A stretch of DNA of 64,000 nt from Propioniciclava soli (GTDB lineage Bacteria > Actinomycetota > Actinomycetes > Propionibacteriales > Propionibacteriaceae). A program made the translations under genes and the position numbers. The stretch spans positions 496,001 through 560,000 of the forward strand of contig NZ_JACYOT010000001.1 of NCBI RefSeq assembly GCF_014858005.1, read 5' to 3'. Under the pieces are notes generated by a model, which worked only from the letters and a program-made list of their open reading frames with translations, ran no database searches and had not been told where the DNA came from. This document shows, piece after piece, positions 44,114 through 53,508 of this stretch (position 1 is the first letter of the stretch; the number at the start of each line of letters is the position of its first letter).

Positions 44114-47100
44114 ATGCAGCTCGACCAGATCTTCGCCAAGGACATCCAGCGCCCGATCGAGGGCGTCATCAAGGCTGATGACGCTGCGCATCTGGCCACT
44201 GAGGTCGACGAGTATGTGCTGACCAACGAGGCCGCCAAGGGGTTGGAGATCCTGCTGGAGAAGTACACCTCCTACACCAACGGCAACGGCGTGTGGATCT
44301 CCGGCTTCTTCGGCTCTGGCAAGTCGCACATGCTCAAGATGCTCGCCCACCTCTTGGGCGACGTCGAAGGGCAGGACTTCTCGCGCCAGAACGTTTCGGA
44401 CAACTTCCGATCGAAGGCTCCTGACGCTTTCCTTCCGGGGCTGCTGAACAAGGCAGACCGGATCCCCGCCAAGAGCCTGCTGTTCAACATCGACCAGAAG
44501 GCCACCCTGATCAGCAAGGACCAGAACGACGCCCTGCTCAAAGTGTTCGTCAAGGTCTTCGACGAGTCTCAGGGCTACTACGGCAACCAAGGCCACGTTG
44601 CTCGCTTCGAGCGCCAGCTCGACAACCGGGGCCAGTATCAGGCCTTCCAAGACGCGTTTGCGCGCATCTCCGGCATCCCGTGGGCCCAGGGACGCGAACA
44701 GACAGCGCTCGAAGGACCGAGTATCGATCGTGCCTTCACCGAAGTCGACGGCAAGGCCCACAGCGGGGTCATCCAGCAGTACAGCGCCTCGTACTCGGTC
44801 TCGATCGAGGATTTCGCCGACCAGGTCAAGGCCTGGCTGGACAAGCAGTCAGACCCGACTTTCCGCCTGAACTTCTTCGTCGACGAGGTGGGGCAGTTCA
44901 TCGGCTCAGACACCAAGCTGATGCTCAACCTGCAGACCATCGCCGAGTCGCTCAACACTAAGTGCGGCGGTCGGGCATGGGTGTTTGTGACTAGCCAGGA
45001 GGACATGGAGAAGGTCCTCGGCGACCGGACCCGCCAACAGGGCAACGACTTCTCCAAGATCCAGGCGCGGTTCAAGACCCGGCTGAAGCTGACGAGCGCC
45101 GATGTGGAGGAGGTCATTCGCAAGCGGCTGCTGGAGAAGAACGACGTCGGCGTTGGTGCGCTGTCGGTGATCTACGCCGAGCAGCACGCCAACTTCAAGA
45201 CCCTGTTCAACTTCGTCGACGGCGCCAAGAGCTACCGCAACTACACCGACGAAGCCCACTTCGTCGGCACCTACCCGTTCGTCAGCTACCAGTTCCCGCT
45301 GTTCCAGGCTGCCATCGAAGGCATCTCCGACCACAACGTCTTCGAGGGGCGCAACAGCTCGGTCGGTGAGCGCTCGATGCTCGGCGTCGTCCAGCAGGTC
45401 GCCAAGGACATTGGCAACGTCGAGGTCGGCCACCTCGCCACGTTCGACAGCATGTTCGCCGGCATACGGGCCTCCTTGAAATCGGCAGCTCAGCGTTCGA
45501 TCGACGTCGCCGAGCGCAACCTGGACAACCCCCTCGCGGTCAGGCTGCTCAAGGCGTTGTTCCTGGTCAAGTACGTCGAGAGCTTCCAGGCGACCCCCCG
45601 CAACCTGACGGTGCTGGTGTACGACCGCTTCGGCCTCGACCTGCCAGCGCTGTCGGAGCAGGTCAAGGAAGCACTGACCGTTCTGGAGACGCAGACGTAC
45701 GTTCAGCGCAGCGGCAACACCTACGAGTACCTGACCAACGAAGAGCAGGTCATCGAGGAGGAGATCAAGAACGTCGACATCGACGGCTCCGAGGTCAGCG
45801 GTCGCCTGTTCAGGATCCTGTCCGGCGACGTCATCAAGACCAGCAAGATCCGCTACGCCAAGAACGGGCAGGACTTCCCGTTCGGCTTCAAGCTCGACGA
45901 CCAGGCGCACGGCTCCCAGAAGGAGCTGTCGGTCCACTTCATCTCCCCGGAGTACCCCTACTCGCCTGAAGAGATCCGCATGCACAGCGCAGGCAAGGAC
46001 GAGCTGCGCGTCATCCTCGAGCCCGATGCGCGGGTGCTGTCGGATCTGCGGCTGTTGATCAAGACCGAGAAGTACATCAAGCGCAAGCAGGGCACTTCGA
46101 TCTCGGCCATCGAAGGCCAGATCCTGCAGACCAAGGGTGCGCAGAACACCGGGCGGGAGAAGGAGCTGATTGAGCGGGTCAAGGCCTCGGTGGGCAAGTC
46201 CACCCTGGTCATCAACGCCGCCGACATCACCTCCAGCTCGCTGGATGCGCTGGTCCGGGTGACCGAAGGTTTTCAGGAGCTGATCAGCCGCACCTACACC
46301 CAGCTCAAGCTGCTCGACGGCCGAACGTACAGCGAGCAGCAGGTCGCCGGGGCAGCCAACCCCGACAGCGGCCTGTTCGACGCCGCCGACGCAAGCAAGC
46401 TCTTCGCGCCGTCCGAAGAGGTGCTGTCCTTCGTCCTCCGCAAGGAATCCCTCGGCGAACAGGTCACGGTGAAGACCATCGTCGACAGCTTCACGGCCAA
46501 GCCCTACGGCTGGGACCTGGCCTCGATCGAAGTCCTGATCGCCTACCTGATCGGGACCTCCAAGGTAACTCTCACCGTGGACGGCAACCTCCTCAAGCGT
46601 TCCGAAGTCGCCACGGCGCTGCGCAACACCCAGAAGCACGCCCACGCCGTGGTGTCACCGCAGAAGACCTTCGACGAGCGCAAGGTCGCGGCCTTCCGGA
46701 AGTTCTGCACTGACTTCTTCGACGAGCCCAACGCCCCCAAGGACCCGCTGGAGTTGGCGCGCCACGGAGCCGACAAGCTGAAAGCCAAGCGCGACGAACT
46801 CAAGGCCACGATCACCAGTTCCAAGTACCCGTTCGTCAGCCAGCTCTCTGGCCCGATTGACCTGCTCGACCAAGTGGTCGGGAAGGCCAACGACTGGTAC
46901 CTGACCGACTTCAACCTCGGCGATGACCTGCTCGATGCCAAAGAATCGACCATCGACCCGATTCAGGCCTTCATCAGCGGCGGCCAAAGAGCTATCTACG
47001 ACGACGCCCTCGATCTGTTGACCACCCACGCTGGCAACCTCGGCTACCTGCCCTCCGGCAGCGACGCCACAGTGCGAGCCGCCCTAGACGACCCGAATGC

Positions 47101-47593
47101 CTTCCGGGGTAACAAGATGGCCCAGCTCAAGCAAGCCGCCGAGCAGCTGCGCACCCAGATTGACCGGGTCGTCGCTGACAACCGCGCTAGCGTCATCGAA
47201 GCGATCGAGGAACGCAAGGCCGAGATCGAGCAGAGCGCCTTCTACGCGAAGGCAACTCCCGACGCCCAGACGAGAGTGCTGCGACACGTCGACCAGACGA
47301 TCGCCCGTGTCCGCACCCAGAATCAGATCGCCCTCATCCGGGAGACCGGCTCGAGCTTCGAGGAGACCGTCTACCCGAGCCTGCTTGACCAGCTGGCCGC
47401 TTCACAGCCGGGAGGGGGCGCCGGCGATGACGAGGCGCCGCCACTCCCGATACAGACGGTATCGGTCAGGACCATCTTCGCCATCGGCATCTCCGGAGTG
47501 CTGGAGACCGAGGCGGACATCGACCGCTACCTCGACGCCCTGCGCGTGGCGCTCGTGAAGACCCTCAACGACGGAAAGCGAATCTCTCTCTGA
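44114..47593 (+). CDS. brxC: BREX P-loop ATPase BrxC
   Basis: 1,159 aa, the usual size for BrxC. An N-terminal AAA-like domain has Walker A ISGFFGSGKSHMLKML (about 63-71) and FRLNFFVDEVGQFIG (Walker B region). A long helical C-terminal part follows (for example LRTQIDRVVADNRASVIEA). The ATG at 44,114 follows AGGAGG. The stop shares one base with pglX (TGATG). No lesion seen along its length. Confidence 0.92.
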   Translation: MQLDQIFAKDIQRPIEGVIKADDAAHLATEVDEYVLTNEAAKGLEILLEKYTSYTNGNGVWISGFFGSGKSHMLKMLAHLLGDVEGQDFSRQNVSDNFRSKAPDAFLPGLLNKADRIPAKSLLFNIDQKATLISKDQNDALLKVFVKVFDESQGYYGNQGHVARFERQLDNRGQYQAFQDAFARISGIPWAQGREQTALEGPSIDRAFTEVDGKAHSGVIQQYSASYSVSIEDFADQVKAWLDKQSDPTFRLNFFVDEVGQFIGSDTKLMLNLQTIAESLNTKCGGRAWVFVTSQEDMEKVLGDRTRQQGNDFSKIQARFKTRLKLTSADVEEVIRKRLLEKNDVGVGALSVIYAEQHANFKTLFNFVDGAKSYRNYTDEAHFVGTYPFVSYQFPLFQAAIEGISDHNVFEGRNSSVGERSMLGVVQQVAKDIGNVEVGHLATFDSMFAGIRASLKSAAQRSIDVAERNLDNPLAVRLLKALFLVKYVESFQATPRNLTVLVYDRFGLDLPALSEQVKEALTVLETQTYVQRSGNTYEYLTNEEQVIEEEIKNVDIDGSEVSGRLFRILSGDVIKTSKIRYAKNGQDFPFGFKLDDQAHGSQKELSVHFISPEYPYSPEEIRMHSAGKDELRVILEPDARVLSDLRLLIKTEKYIKRKQGTSISAIEGQILQTKGAQNTGREKELIERVKASVGKSTLVINAADITSSSLDALVRVTEGFQELISRTYTQLKLLDGRTYSEQQVAGAANPDSGLFDAADASKLFAPSEEVLSFVLRKESLGEQVTVKTIVDSFTAKPYGWDLASIEVLIAYLIGTSKVTLTVDGNLLKRSEVATALRNTQKHAHAVVSPQKTFDERKVAAFRKFCTDFFDEPNAPKDPLELARHGADKLKAKRDELKATITSSKYPFVSQLSGPIDLLDQVVGKANDWYLTDFNLGDDLLDAKESTIDPIQAFISGGQRAIYDDALDLLTTHAGNLGYLPSGSDATVRAALDDPNAFRGNKMAQLKQAAEQLRTQIDRVVADNRASVIEAIEERKAEIEQSAFYAKATPDAQTRVLRHVDQTIARVRTQNQIALIRETGSSFEETVYPSLLDQLAASQPGGGAGDDEAPPLPIQTVSVRTIFAIGISGVLETEADIDRYLDALRVALVKTLNDGKRISL

Positions 47594-50500
47594 TGCAAAC
47601 TGCACCGCTGAAATCGTTTGCCACCTGGGCACGCACGTCGCTCATCCGCGAGGTGACAGCCCGGATTGCCGTGGTGCTGGCCCCCTCCTCAGCCGAGCGG
47701 GTGGAACAGCTACGGTCCGTGGAGGCATTGGAGAAGGCCGTCGCGGCGGCCGGTGGGGGCGACAAGGGCAGGGCTGCCGTCGCCGACAAGGTCGCCTACA
47801 CGTGGTTTAACCGGATCATCGCCCTGCGCTTCATGGACGCCAACGGCTATACCAGTGTCGGTGTCGTCTCTCCGCAGGCCGGCGTCGCGACCGGACAGCC
47901 CGAGATCCTGGCCGAAGCCAAGCGAGGCAACATCGACACCGGGGTGGTCTCGGGCAAGACCCGCGAAACCGTCGCAAGTCTGCTAAACGGCACCCGACGG
48001 AGCGCCGATGCCCAAGGCGAGGCCTACGCTCTGCTGCTCGCGGACTACTGCCGCCACTGGAACCGGGCCATGCCGTTCATGTTCGAGCGCGAGGGCGACT
48101 TCACCGAGCTGCTCATCCCGGGCAACCTGCTGTCCGACGACTCGGTCCCGAGCCGAGCCGTCAAGGTCCTCACCAAGGATGTCTGCCACGACGTCGAGGT
48201 CATCGGCTGGCTCTACCAGTTCTACATCTCGGAGCGGAAGGACGAGGTCTTCGCTGGGTTCAAGAAAAGCCAGAAGGCCGGCGCCGACGAGATCCCCGCA
48301 GCCACCCAGCTCTTCACGCCCCACTGGATCGTCCGCTACCTCGTCGAGAACTCCCTCGGCCGGCTGTGGATGCTCAACCGGCCGACCTCGCACCTGGTCG
48401 ACCAGATGCAGTACTACATCGCCCCGATCGACGGGGAAACCGAATCCCTCAAGATCGCCCGGCCTGAAGAACTCAAAGTCGTCGACCCAGCGTGCGGCTC
48501 GGGCCACATGCTCACCTACGCCTTCGACCTGCTCTACGCCATCTACGAAGAAGAGGGCTACGCCCCAGCCGAGATCCCCAGCCTGATCCTGACCAACAAC
48601 CTCTACGGCGTCGAGATCGACGCCCGCGCTGGAGCACTGGCTGCCTTCGCCCTGACCATGAAGGCGCGCGCCAAGCAGCGCACGTTCTTCAACAAGCAGA
48701 TCCAACCCAACGTCTGCGTCCTCGACCCGATCAGCTTCACCCCGGATGAGATCGACTTCTTGCTCACCCGGGACGGCGACAAGCATGAGGAGGTGTCGTT
48801 TTGGAACCAGTTCGCCGAGGCAGACACCTTCGGGTCGCTCGTCAGGCCGGACCCAACGGCGACGGTGCGACTTGCTCGCCACGCCATGGCGCTCGACGCC
48901 AGCGGGGATATCTTCAAGACAGATGTAGTTGTCCGCGCGAAGCGCGTCGTGGTTCAAGCGCGGTACCTCACACCTCGCTACGCCGTGGTTGTCGCGAACC
49001 CTCCGTACATGCAGTCTGACAATATGAATGAAGCATTGCGGGAAATGGCGCAGTCCAGCTATCCTGACACTAAAGCCGATCTCTTCGCAATGTTCATCGA
49101 GCGAAATCGCGCACTGGCGCTACCTAATGCGGTAATCGGCATGATCACGATGAACTCTTGGTTGTACTTGAAGTCGTTTGAGTCCCTTAGGCGCGCCATC
49201 TTGTTCAAGAGTCGACTTCTCTCGCTTGTTGATCTAGGCACCGGGGCTTTCCCGACGATCCCTGGCCAAGTCGTCGCAGCCGCAGCATTTCTCATGGCGA
49301 ACACTGGGAATTCGGGTGGTGCAGCGGTTTTCGTTGATGGCACCTCGGCAGGGAGTTCATGGGCCAAGGAGCGATTGCTTCTCGATGCGGTGGCAGGCGT
49401 CGACCTCTCACATCGGGCACATCTATCCCCGAGTATCTTCAGCGCGGTCCCTGGAGCGCAAGTGCTCCTTTCCATAGACGCAAATATGCTGAGACAGTTC
49501 GCCGAATGGGCCAAGGTAGGCGACTATTTCGAGCCGCGAGCAGGCATATCGACCGGACGGAATAGTGAGTTCATTCGTCTGTGGTTCGAGGTCTGCCGAT
49601 CGGACATATCCACGACGGTTCCCCCGACTGGCCGGTGGAAGCTGCACAACAAGGGCGGCGGGGGCGAGCGCCGTTGGTACGGCAATCTGGATTACGTCCT
49701 TCGATATGACGATCATTCCGTCGAGCAGATGCAGACGCTTCCTGGCTTCCGCCATGATGGCAAGGAGCGCTATTTCCAGCCGCATGTCGGCTGGTCCAAG
49801 GTGTCGACCAAGTCGCCTGCCTTCCGATTCTATCCCGGAGGTATGACTTTCGATTCTGGAGGGCTAGGGCTGTTCGCGCGGTCCGAGGAAGACCTGTATC
49901 GAGTGCTCCTCTACCTCAACTCTCGATTGGCACGAACACTGATTGAGGCGGTCAGTCCAACGCTGAACTTGAGTCCAGGTCAACTAGAAGCTCTTCCGCT
50001 CCCCCCGCTGGATGCCGTTCCAGCTGACTCAGTTAGGGACGTGGTGGACAGCGTTCGGCGGATGTGGGAATGGAACGAAGAAGCGTGGGGGTTTTCTCGG
50101 CTGCGGCTGTTGGAGGAGCCGGGAACACTGAGAGATCGCGTCGAAACGGCGGGCCGAGCCGAGACCGCACTCGCCGAGGGTGTACTCGCGAGGATTCGGT
50201 CTCTTGAGATTGGCGCTGGATGGGGCGCAGAGGAAGGCCCGGACGTTCCATCACGTGTGTCCGGCAGGACAGCCAGAAGCATCGTCGGCGACCTGGTTTC
50301 CTACGCGGTCGGCTGTATCTTCGGCCGCTTCGCTCTTGATGAGCCGGGGCTCATTCTGGCCGACCAGGGGGCAACGGTGCAGGACTACCTGGCCAAGGTG
50401 CCGAACCCGACGTTCGCGCCCGACAAGGACAATGTCATCCCTATCGTGGATGGCGACTGGTTCGAAGACGACGTGGTTGCGCGCTTCCGCACGTTCCTGC

Positions 50501-51009
50501 GGGTGGCTTTCGGGGAGCAGCACTTCGAGGAGAACCTGCGCTTCGTCACTGCGTCCCTTGGTGTGCGGGACGTCCGCGACTACTTCGTGAAGTCGTTCTA
50601 CAAGGACCACGTTCAGCGGTATAGGAAGCGCCCGATCTACTGGCTGTTCTCCAGCCCCAAGGGTTCGTTCAACGCCCTGATCTACATGCACCGCTACACG
50701 CCGTCCACGGTATCGACGGTTCTCAACGAGTATCTGCGGGAGTTCATGGCCAAGCTCTCCTCGAGTCTGCAGCAGCAGGAGCGCCTTGCGGTTGGCGGTG
50801 GGACGCCGCGTCAGCAGGCGGCCGCGCAGAAGGAGGCCGATCGGCTCCGCAAGGTGCTGCTGGAGCTCGAGGAGTACGAGCACGACGTGCTGTACCCGCT
50901 TGCCTCTCGTCAGCTCGCCATCGATCTCGACGACGGCGTCAAGGCGAACTACCCCAAGTTCGGTGCCGCCCTGAAGAAGATCCCCGGACTTGAGGCCGCT
51001 GATGAGTGA
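47593..51009 (+). CDS. pglX: BREX adenine-specific DNA methyltransferase PglX
   Basis: 1,138 aa. The methyltransferase core shows VVDPACGSGHMLTYAFDLLY (motif I, about 297) and VVVANPPYMQSDNM (motif IV NPPY, about 467). The C-terminal half holds target recognition and helical support (LREFMAKLSSSLQQQ). It marks host DNA at a non-palindromic site so that BREX spares it. The segment from about 48,920 to 50,250 uses markedly more A/T-ending codons than the two ends, suggesting replacement of the recognition region. It overlaps pglZ by eight bases. Confidence 0.93.
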   Translation: MQTAPLKSFATWARTSLIREVTARIAVVLAPSSAERVEQLRSVEALEKAVAAAGGGDKGRAAVADKVAYTWFNRIIALRFMDANGYTSVGVVSPQAGVATGQPEILAEAKRGNIDTGVVSGKTRETVASLLNGTRRSADAQGEAYALLLADYCRHWNRAMPFMFEREGDFTELLIPGNLLSDDSVPSRAVKVLTKDVCHDVEVIGWLYQFYISERKDEVFAGFKKSQKAGADEIPAATQLFTPHWIVRYLVENSLGRLWMLNRPTSHLVDQMQYYIAPIDGETESLKIARPEELKVVDPACGSGHMLTYAFDLLYAIYEEEGYAPAEIPSLILTNNLYGVEIDARAGALAAFALTMKARAKQRTFFNKQIQPNVCVLDPISFTPDEIDFLLTRDGDKHEEVSFWNQFAEADTFGSLVRPDPTATVRLARHAMALDASGDIFKTDVVVRAKRVVVQARYLTPRYAVVVANPPYMQSDNMNEALREMAQSSYPDTKADLFAMFIERNRALALPNAVIGMITMNSWLYLKSFESLRRAILFKSRLLSLVDLGTGAFPTIPGQVVAAAAFLMANTGNSGGAAVFVDGTSAGSSWAKERLLLDAVAGVDLSHRAHLSPSIFSAVPGAQVLLSIDANMLRQFAEWAKVGDYFEPRAGISTGRNSEFIRLWFEVCRSDISTTVPPTGRWKLHNKGGGGERRWYGNLDYVLRYDDHSVEQMQTLPGFRHDGKERYFQPHVGWSKVSTKSPAFRFYPGGMTFDSGGLGLFARSEEDLYRVLLYLNSRLARTLIEAVSPTLNLSPGQLEALPLPPLDAVPADSVRDVVDSVRRMWEWNEEAWGFSRLRLLEEPGTLRDRVETAGRAETALAEGVLARIRSLEIGAGWGAEEGPDVPSRVSGRTARSIVGDLVSYAVGCIFGRFALDEPGLILADQGATVQDYLAKVPNPTFAPDKDNVIPIVDGDWFEDDVVARFRTFLRVAFGEQHFEENLRFVTASLGVRDVRDYFVKSFYKDHVQRYRKRPIYWLFSSPKGSFNALIYMHRYTPSTVSTVLNEYLREFMAKLSSSLQQQERLAVGGGTPRQQAAAQKEADRLRKVLLELEEYEHDVLYPLASRQLAIDLDDGVKANYPKFGAALKKIPGLEAADE

Positions 51010-53497
51010 CGTCGCTGCCGTCCGTCCGCACCTACTGCGCTGGTTCGACAGCCGCCGGGTGGTCTTCTGGCATGACCCGGAGGGCCAGTACGCGGCAGAT
51101 CTCGACAGCCTCGACCTGCCGGGGATCCAGACGATTCGTGTCGCCAACGATGAGTTCGCCGTCAAGAACCGGTTGTTGCACGACGAGCCAGAGACGAAGT
51201 TCCTGGTCTATCGCTCAGGTCAGGTGCCCAGCGGCATCGGGGATTGGCTGCTCGATCTGGAGCTGGCCTACGGGGTCTTCACAGCCGACCGCACCGCACT
51301 CGTCGCGCAGGGTCTGGGCCTGGTCGGCGAGGGCATCGACGAGGTCGTGCACGCACACGAGAAGTTCTTCAACGCCGCCAAGCGCGTCCAGAGCCTGAAG
51401 GCACTGCTCAGCCCGGACGACGACGCTGCTCGACTGCGTGCCAAGATCAGCGCCGTGGTGCTCGGCCAGCGGGAGCACAGCCTGCTGGAGATCACGCGCA
51501 CCCTCTTGACCGAGAACGCCAAGGGGTCGCACGCCAAGTACGACGCCCTCGCCGACTACGGCCTCGACGGCTTCTACTGGCAGGGCGTGGCCCACATCTA
51601 CGGCTACGAATCGCCCACCCCGAGCATTGACGACCTGGTGTTATGGATCTTCCAGCGAGCACTGGAGGGCTTCAAGTCGGACCGCCCGGGCGGGCTGCAG
51701 AACATCCAACTCGATTTCGCGAGCCTGCGAAACGACCGGCGCAGCCAGGAAGCCATGTCCACGCTCGCCAAGCGGGCCGCCAGGGACTTGGACTACAAGT
51801 CGAAGATCGAGGACGCCAGCTTCCGCGAACTCCTCAGTGTCGACCTGTTCGAAGAGACCGACCAGAAGATCATCAGTGACCTGGCGCGCGCGGTGGCCGG
51901 GCAGACCGTCACGCCGCGCGAGGTGGCCGAGGTGGTCCGGGCACGGCAGAGCAGTGTCTGGATCGACAACTATCGACGGCTCTACACAGCCGTGGCGAGT
52001 GCTTCGGAGCTGCTGGGCGAGCTGGCCGCGCTGAACTTGGCCATGCAGTCCTTCGACACCGGTCTGGAGCGCTACCGACGCGAGTGGTTCCGCATCGACC
52101 AGCTCTACCGCCAGTTCGTCGTCGCTGCCCGGACAGCTGAATACCCCAAGCCCCTGGAATCGCTGCATGAGCAGGTCGAGAAGCGCTACACCAACAAGTA
52201 CGTCTACGAGCTGGGCAACGCCTGGCAGCAGCAGGTCGACCAGGTCGAGACGTGGCGCTCGACCGCGCTGCGCTCCCAGACCGACTTCTACGTCCGCTAC
52301 GTGGAACCGCTGGTGCGCGACGGTGACAAGAAGGCCGTCGTCATCGTCTCCGACGCCATGCGCTACGAGGTGGCCGACGAACTCGGCTCGCTGATCAGGC
52401 AGGAAGATCGCTTCGACGCGACCTTGGAGGCCGTCCTGGGGGTGCTGCCCAGCTACACCCAGCTCGGTATGGCCGCCCTGTTGCCGCACTCGACGCTCAA
52501 GCACTCAGCAGACGCCAAGACGGTGCTGGCCGACGACCAGCCGACCTACAACACCACTCTCCGGAGCAAGATCCTGGAGGCGGTCGGTGGGTCAGCGATC
52601 CAGGCCGAGGACTTCAAGGCCCTAACCGCCGACGAACGGCGCGAGCTGTACAAGGCCAACCGGGTCCTGTACGTCTACCACAACCGAATCGACGCCACCG
52701 GGGACAAGCTCGGCACCGAGCGCCAGGTGTTCGAGGCTGTGGAGGACACGCTGCGCGACCTCGTCGACCTGGTGAAGAAGCTGGCCGGCGCCAACGCCAC
52801 CAACATCTTCATCACGGCCGACCACGGATTCCTGTTCCAGGACGAGGCGCTGGCCGACCCCTTCTTCCTGTCTACCAAGCCCCAGGGAGACGACCTCAAG
52901 TACGTCAATAAGCGCTTCGTGCTGGGCAACGGCCTCAAGGTTGATCCCGCCTTCGCCACCTTCAAGGCTGCCCAGCTCGGGCTGGACAGCGCGCTGGAAG
53001 TGCAGATTCCCAAGTCGATCCATCGCCTGCGGATGGCCGGAAGTGGCTCGCGCTTCGTTCATGGGGGGGCGACCTTGCAGGAGATCGTCGTCCCGGTGCT
53101 GGCGGTCAACAAGAAGCGCAGGAGCGACGTCAGGCCGGTGAATGTGAAGATCCTCCCGGAGTCGGACAAGATCACGACCGGGCAGGTCGTCGTCCGCTTG
53201 TTCCAGTCAGAACCTGTCAGCGACAAGGTCCAGCCACGCTCCCTCCGAGCGGGGCTCTATGCGGGGGAAACGCTGCTCTCGAACCTCGTCAGCCTAACCT
53301 TCGACGAGATGTCAGCCGACGCACGTGACCGCTACCAGAGTCCGCGGATGCTGCTCAGCCAAGACGCCAACGATTACAACAACCGGGCTGTCGAGTTCCG
53401 GCTGGAGGAGCGTATCCCCAATACGAATCAGTGGCGCGTCTATGAGAAGGCCATCTACACGCTGAAGCGTTCCTTCACGTCAGACTTCGACTTCTGA
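51002..53497 (+). CDS. pglZ: BREX alkaline-phosphatase-like protein PglZ (type A)
   Basis: 831 aa. The N-terminal part starts RRVVFWHDPEGQYAADLDSL, typical of PglZ-A; the alkaline-phosphatase-superfamily core has VVIVSDAMRYEVADELG (about 447-463) and NIFITADHGFLFQDEA (about 600-615) for metal binding. A beta-rich C-terminal domain follows. The ATG at 51,002 lies inside the pglX 3' end. It partners PglX in methylation and defence. Confidence 0.93.
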   Translation: MSDVAAVRPHLLRWFDSRRVVFWHDPEGQYAADLDSLDLPGIQTIRVANDEFAVKNRLLHDEPETKFLVYRSGQVPSGIGDWLLDLELAYGVFTADRTALVAQGLGLVGEGIDEVVHAHEKFFNAAKRVQSLKALLSPDDDAARLRAKISAVVLGQREHSLLEITRTLLTENAKGSHAKYDALADYGLDGFYWQGVAHIYGYESPTPSIDDLVLWIFQRALEGFKSDRPGGLQNIQLDFASLRNDRRSQEAMSTLAKRAARDLDYKSKIEDASFRELLSVDLFEETDQKIISDLARAVAGQTVTPREVAEVVRARQSSVWIDNYRRLYTAVASASELLGELAALNLAMQSFDTGLERYRREWFRIDQLYRQFVVAARTAEYPKPLESLHEQVEKRYTNKYVYELGNAWQQQVDQVETWRSTALRSQTDFYVRYVEPLVRDGDKKAVVIVSDAMRYEVADELGSLIRQEDRFDATLEAVLGVLPSYTQLGMAALLPHSTLKHSADAKTVLADDQPTYNTTLRSKILEAVGGSAIQAEDFKALTADERRELYKANRVLYVYHNRIDATGDKLGTERQVFEAVEDTLRDLVDLVKKLAGANATNIFITADHGFLFQDEALADPFFLSTKPQGDDLKYVNKRFVLGNGLKVDPAFATFKAAQLGLDSALEVQIPKSIHRLRMAGSGSRFVHGGATLQEIVVPVLAVNKKRRSDVRPVNVKILPESDKITTGQVVVRLFQSEPVSDKVQPRSLRAGLYAGETLLSNLVSLTFDEMSADARDRYQSPRMLLSQDANDYNNRAVEFRLEERIPNTNQWRVYEKAIYTLKRSFTSDFDF

Positions 53498-53508
53498 GGA
53501 GAGGCGAG

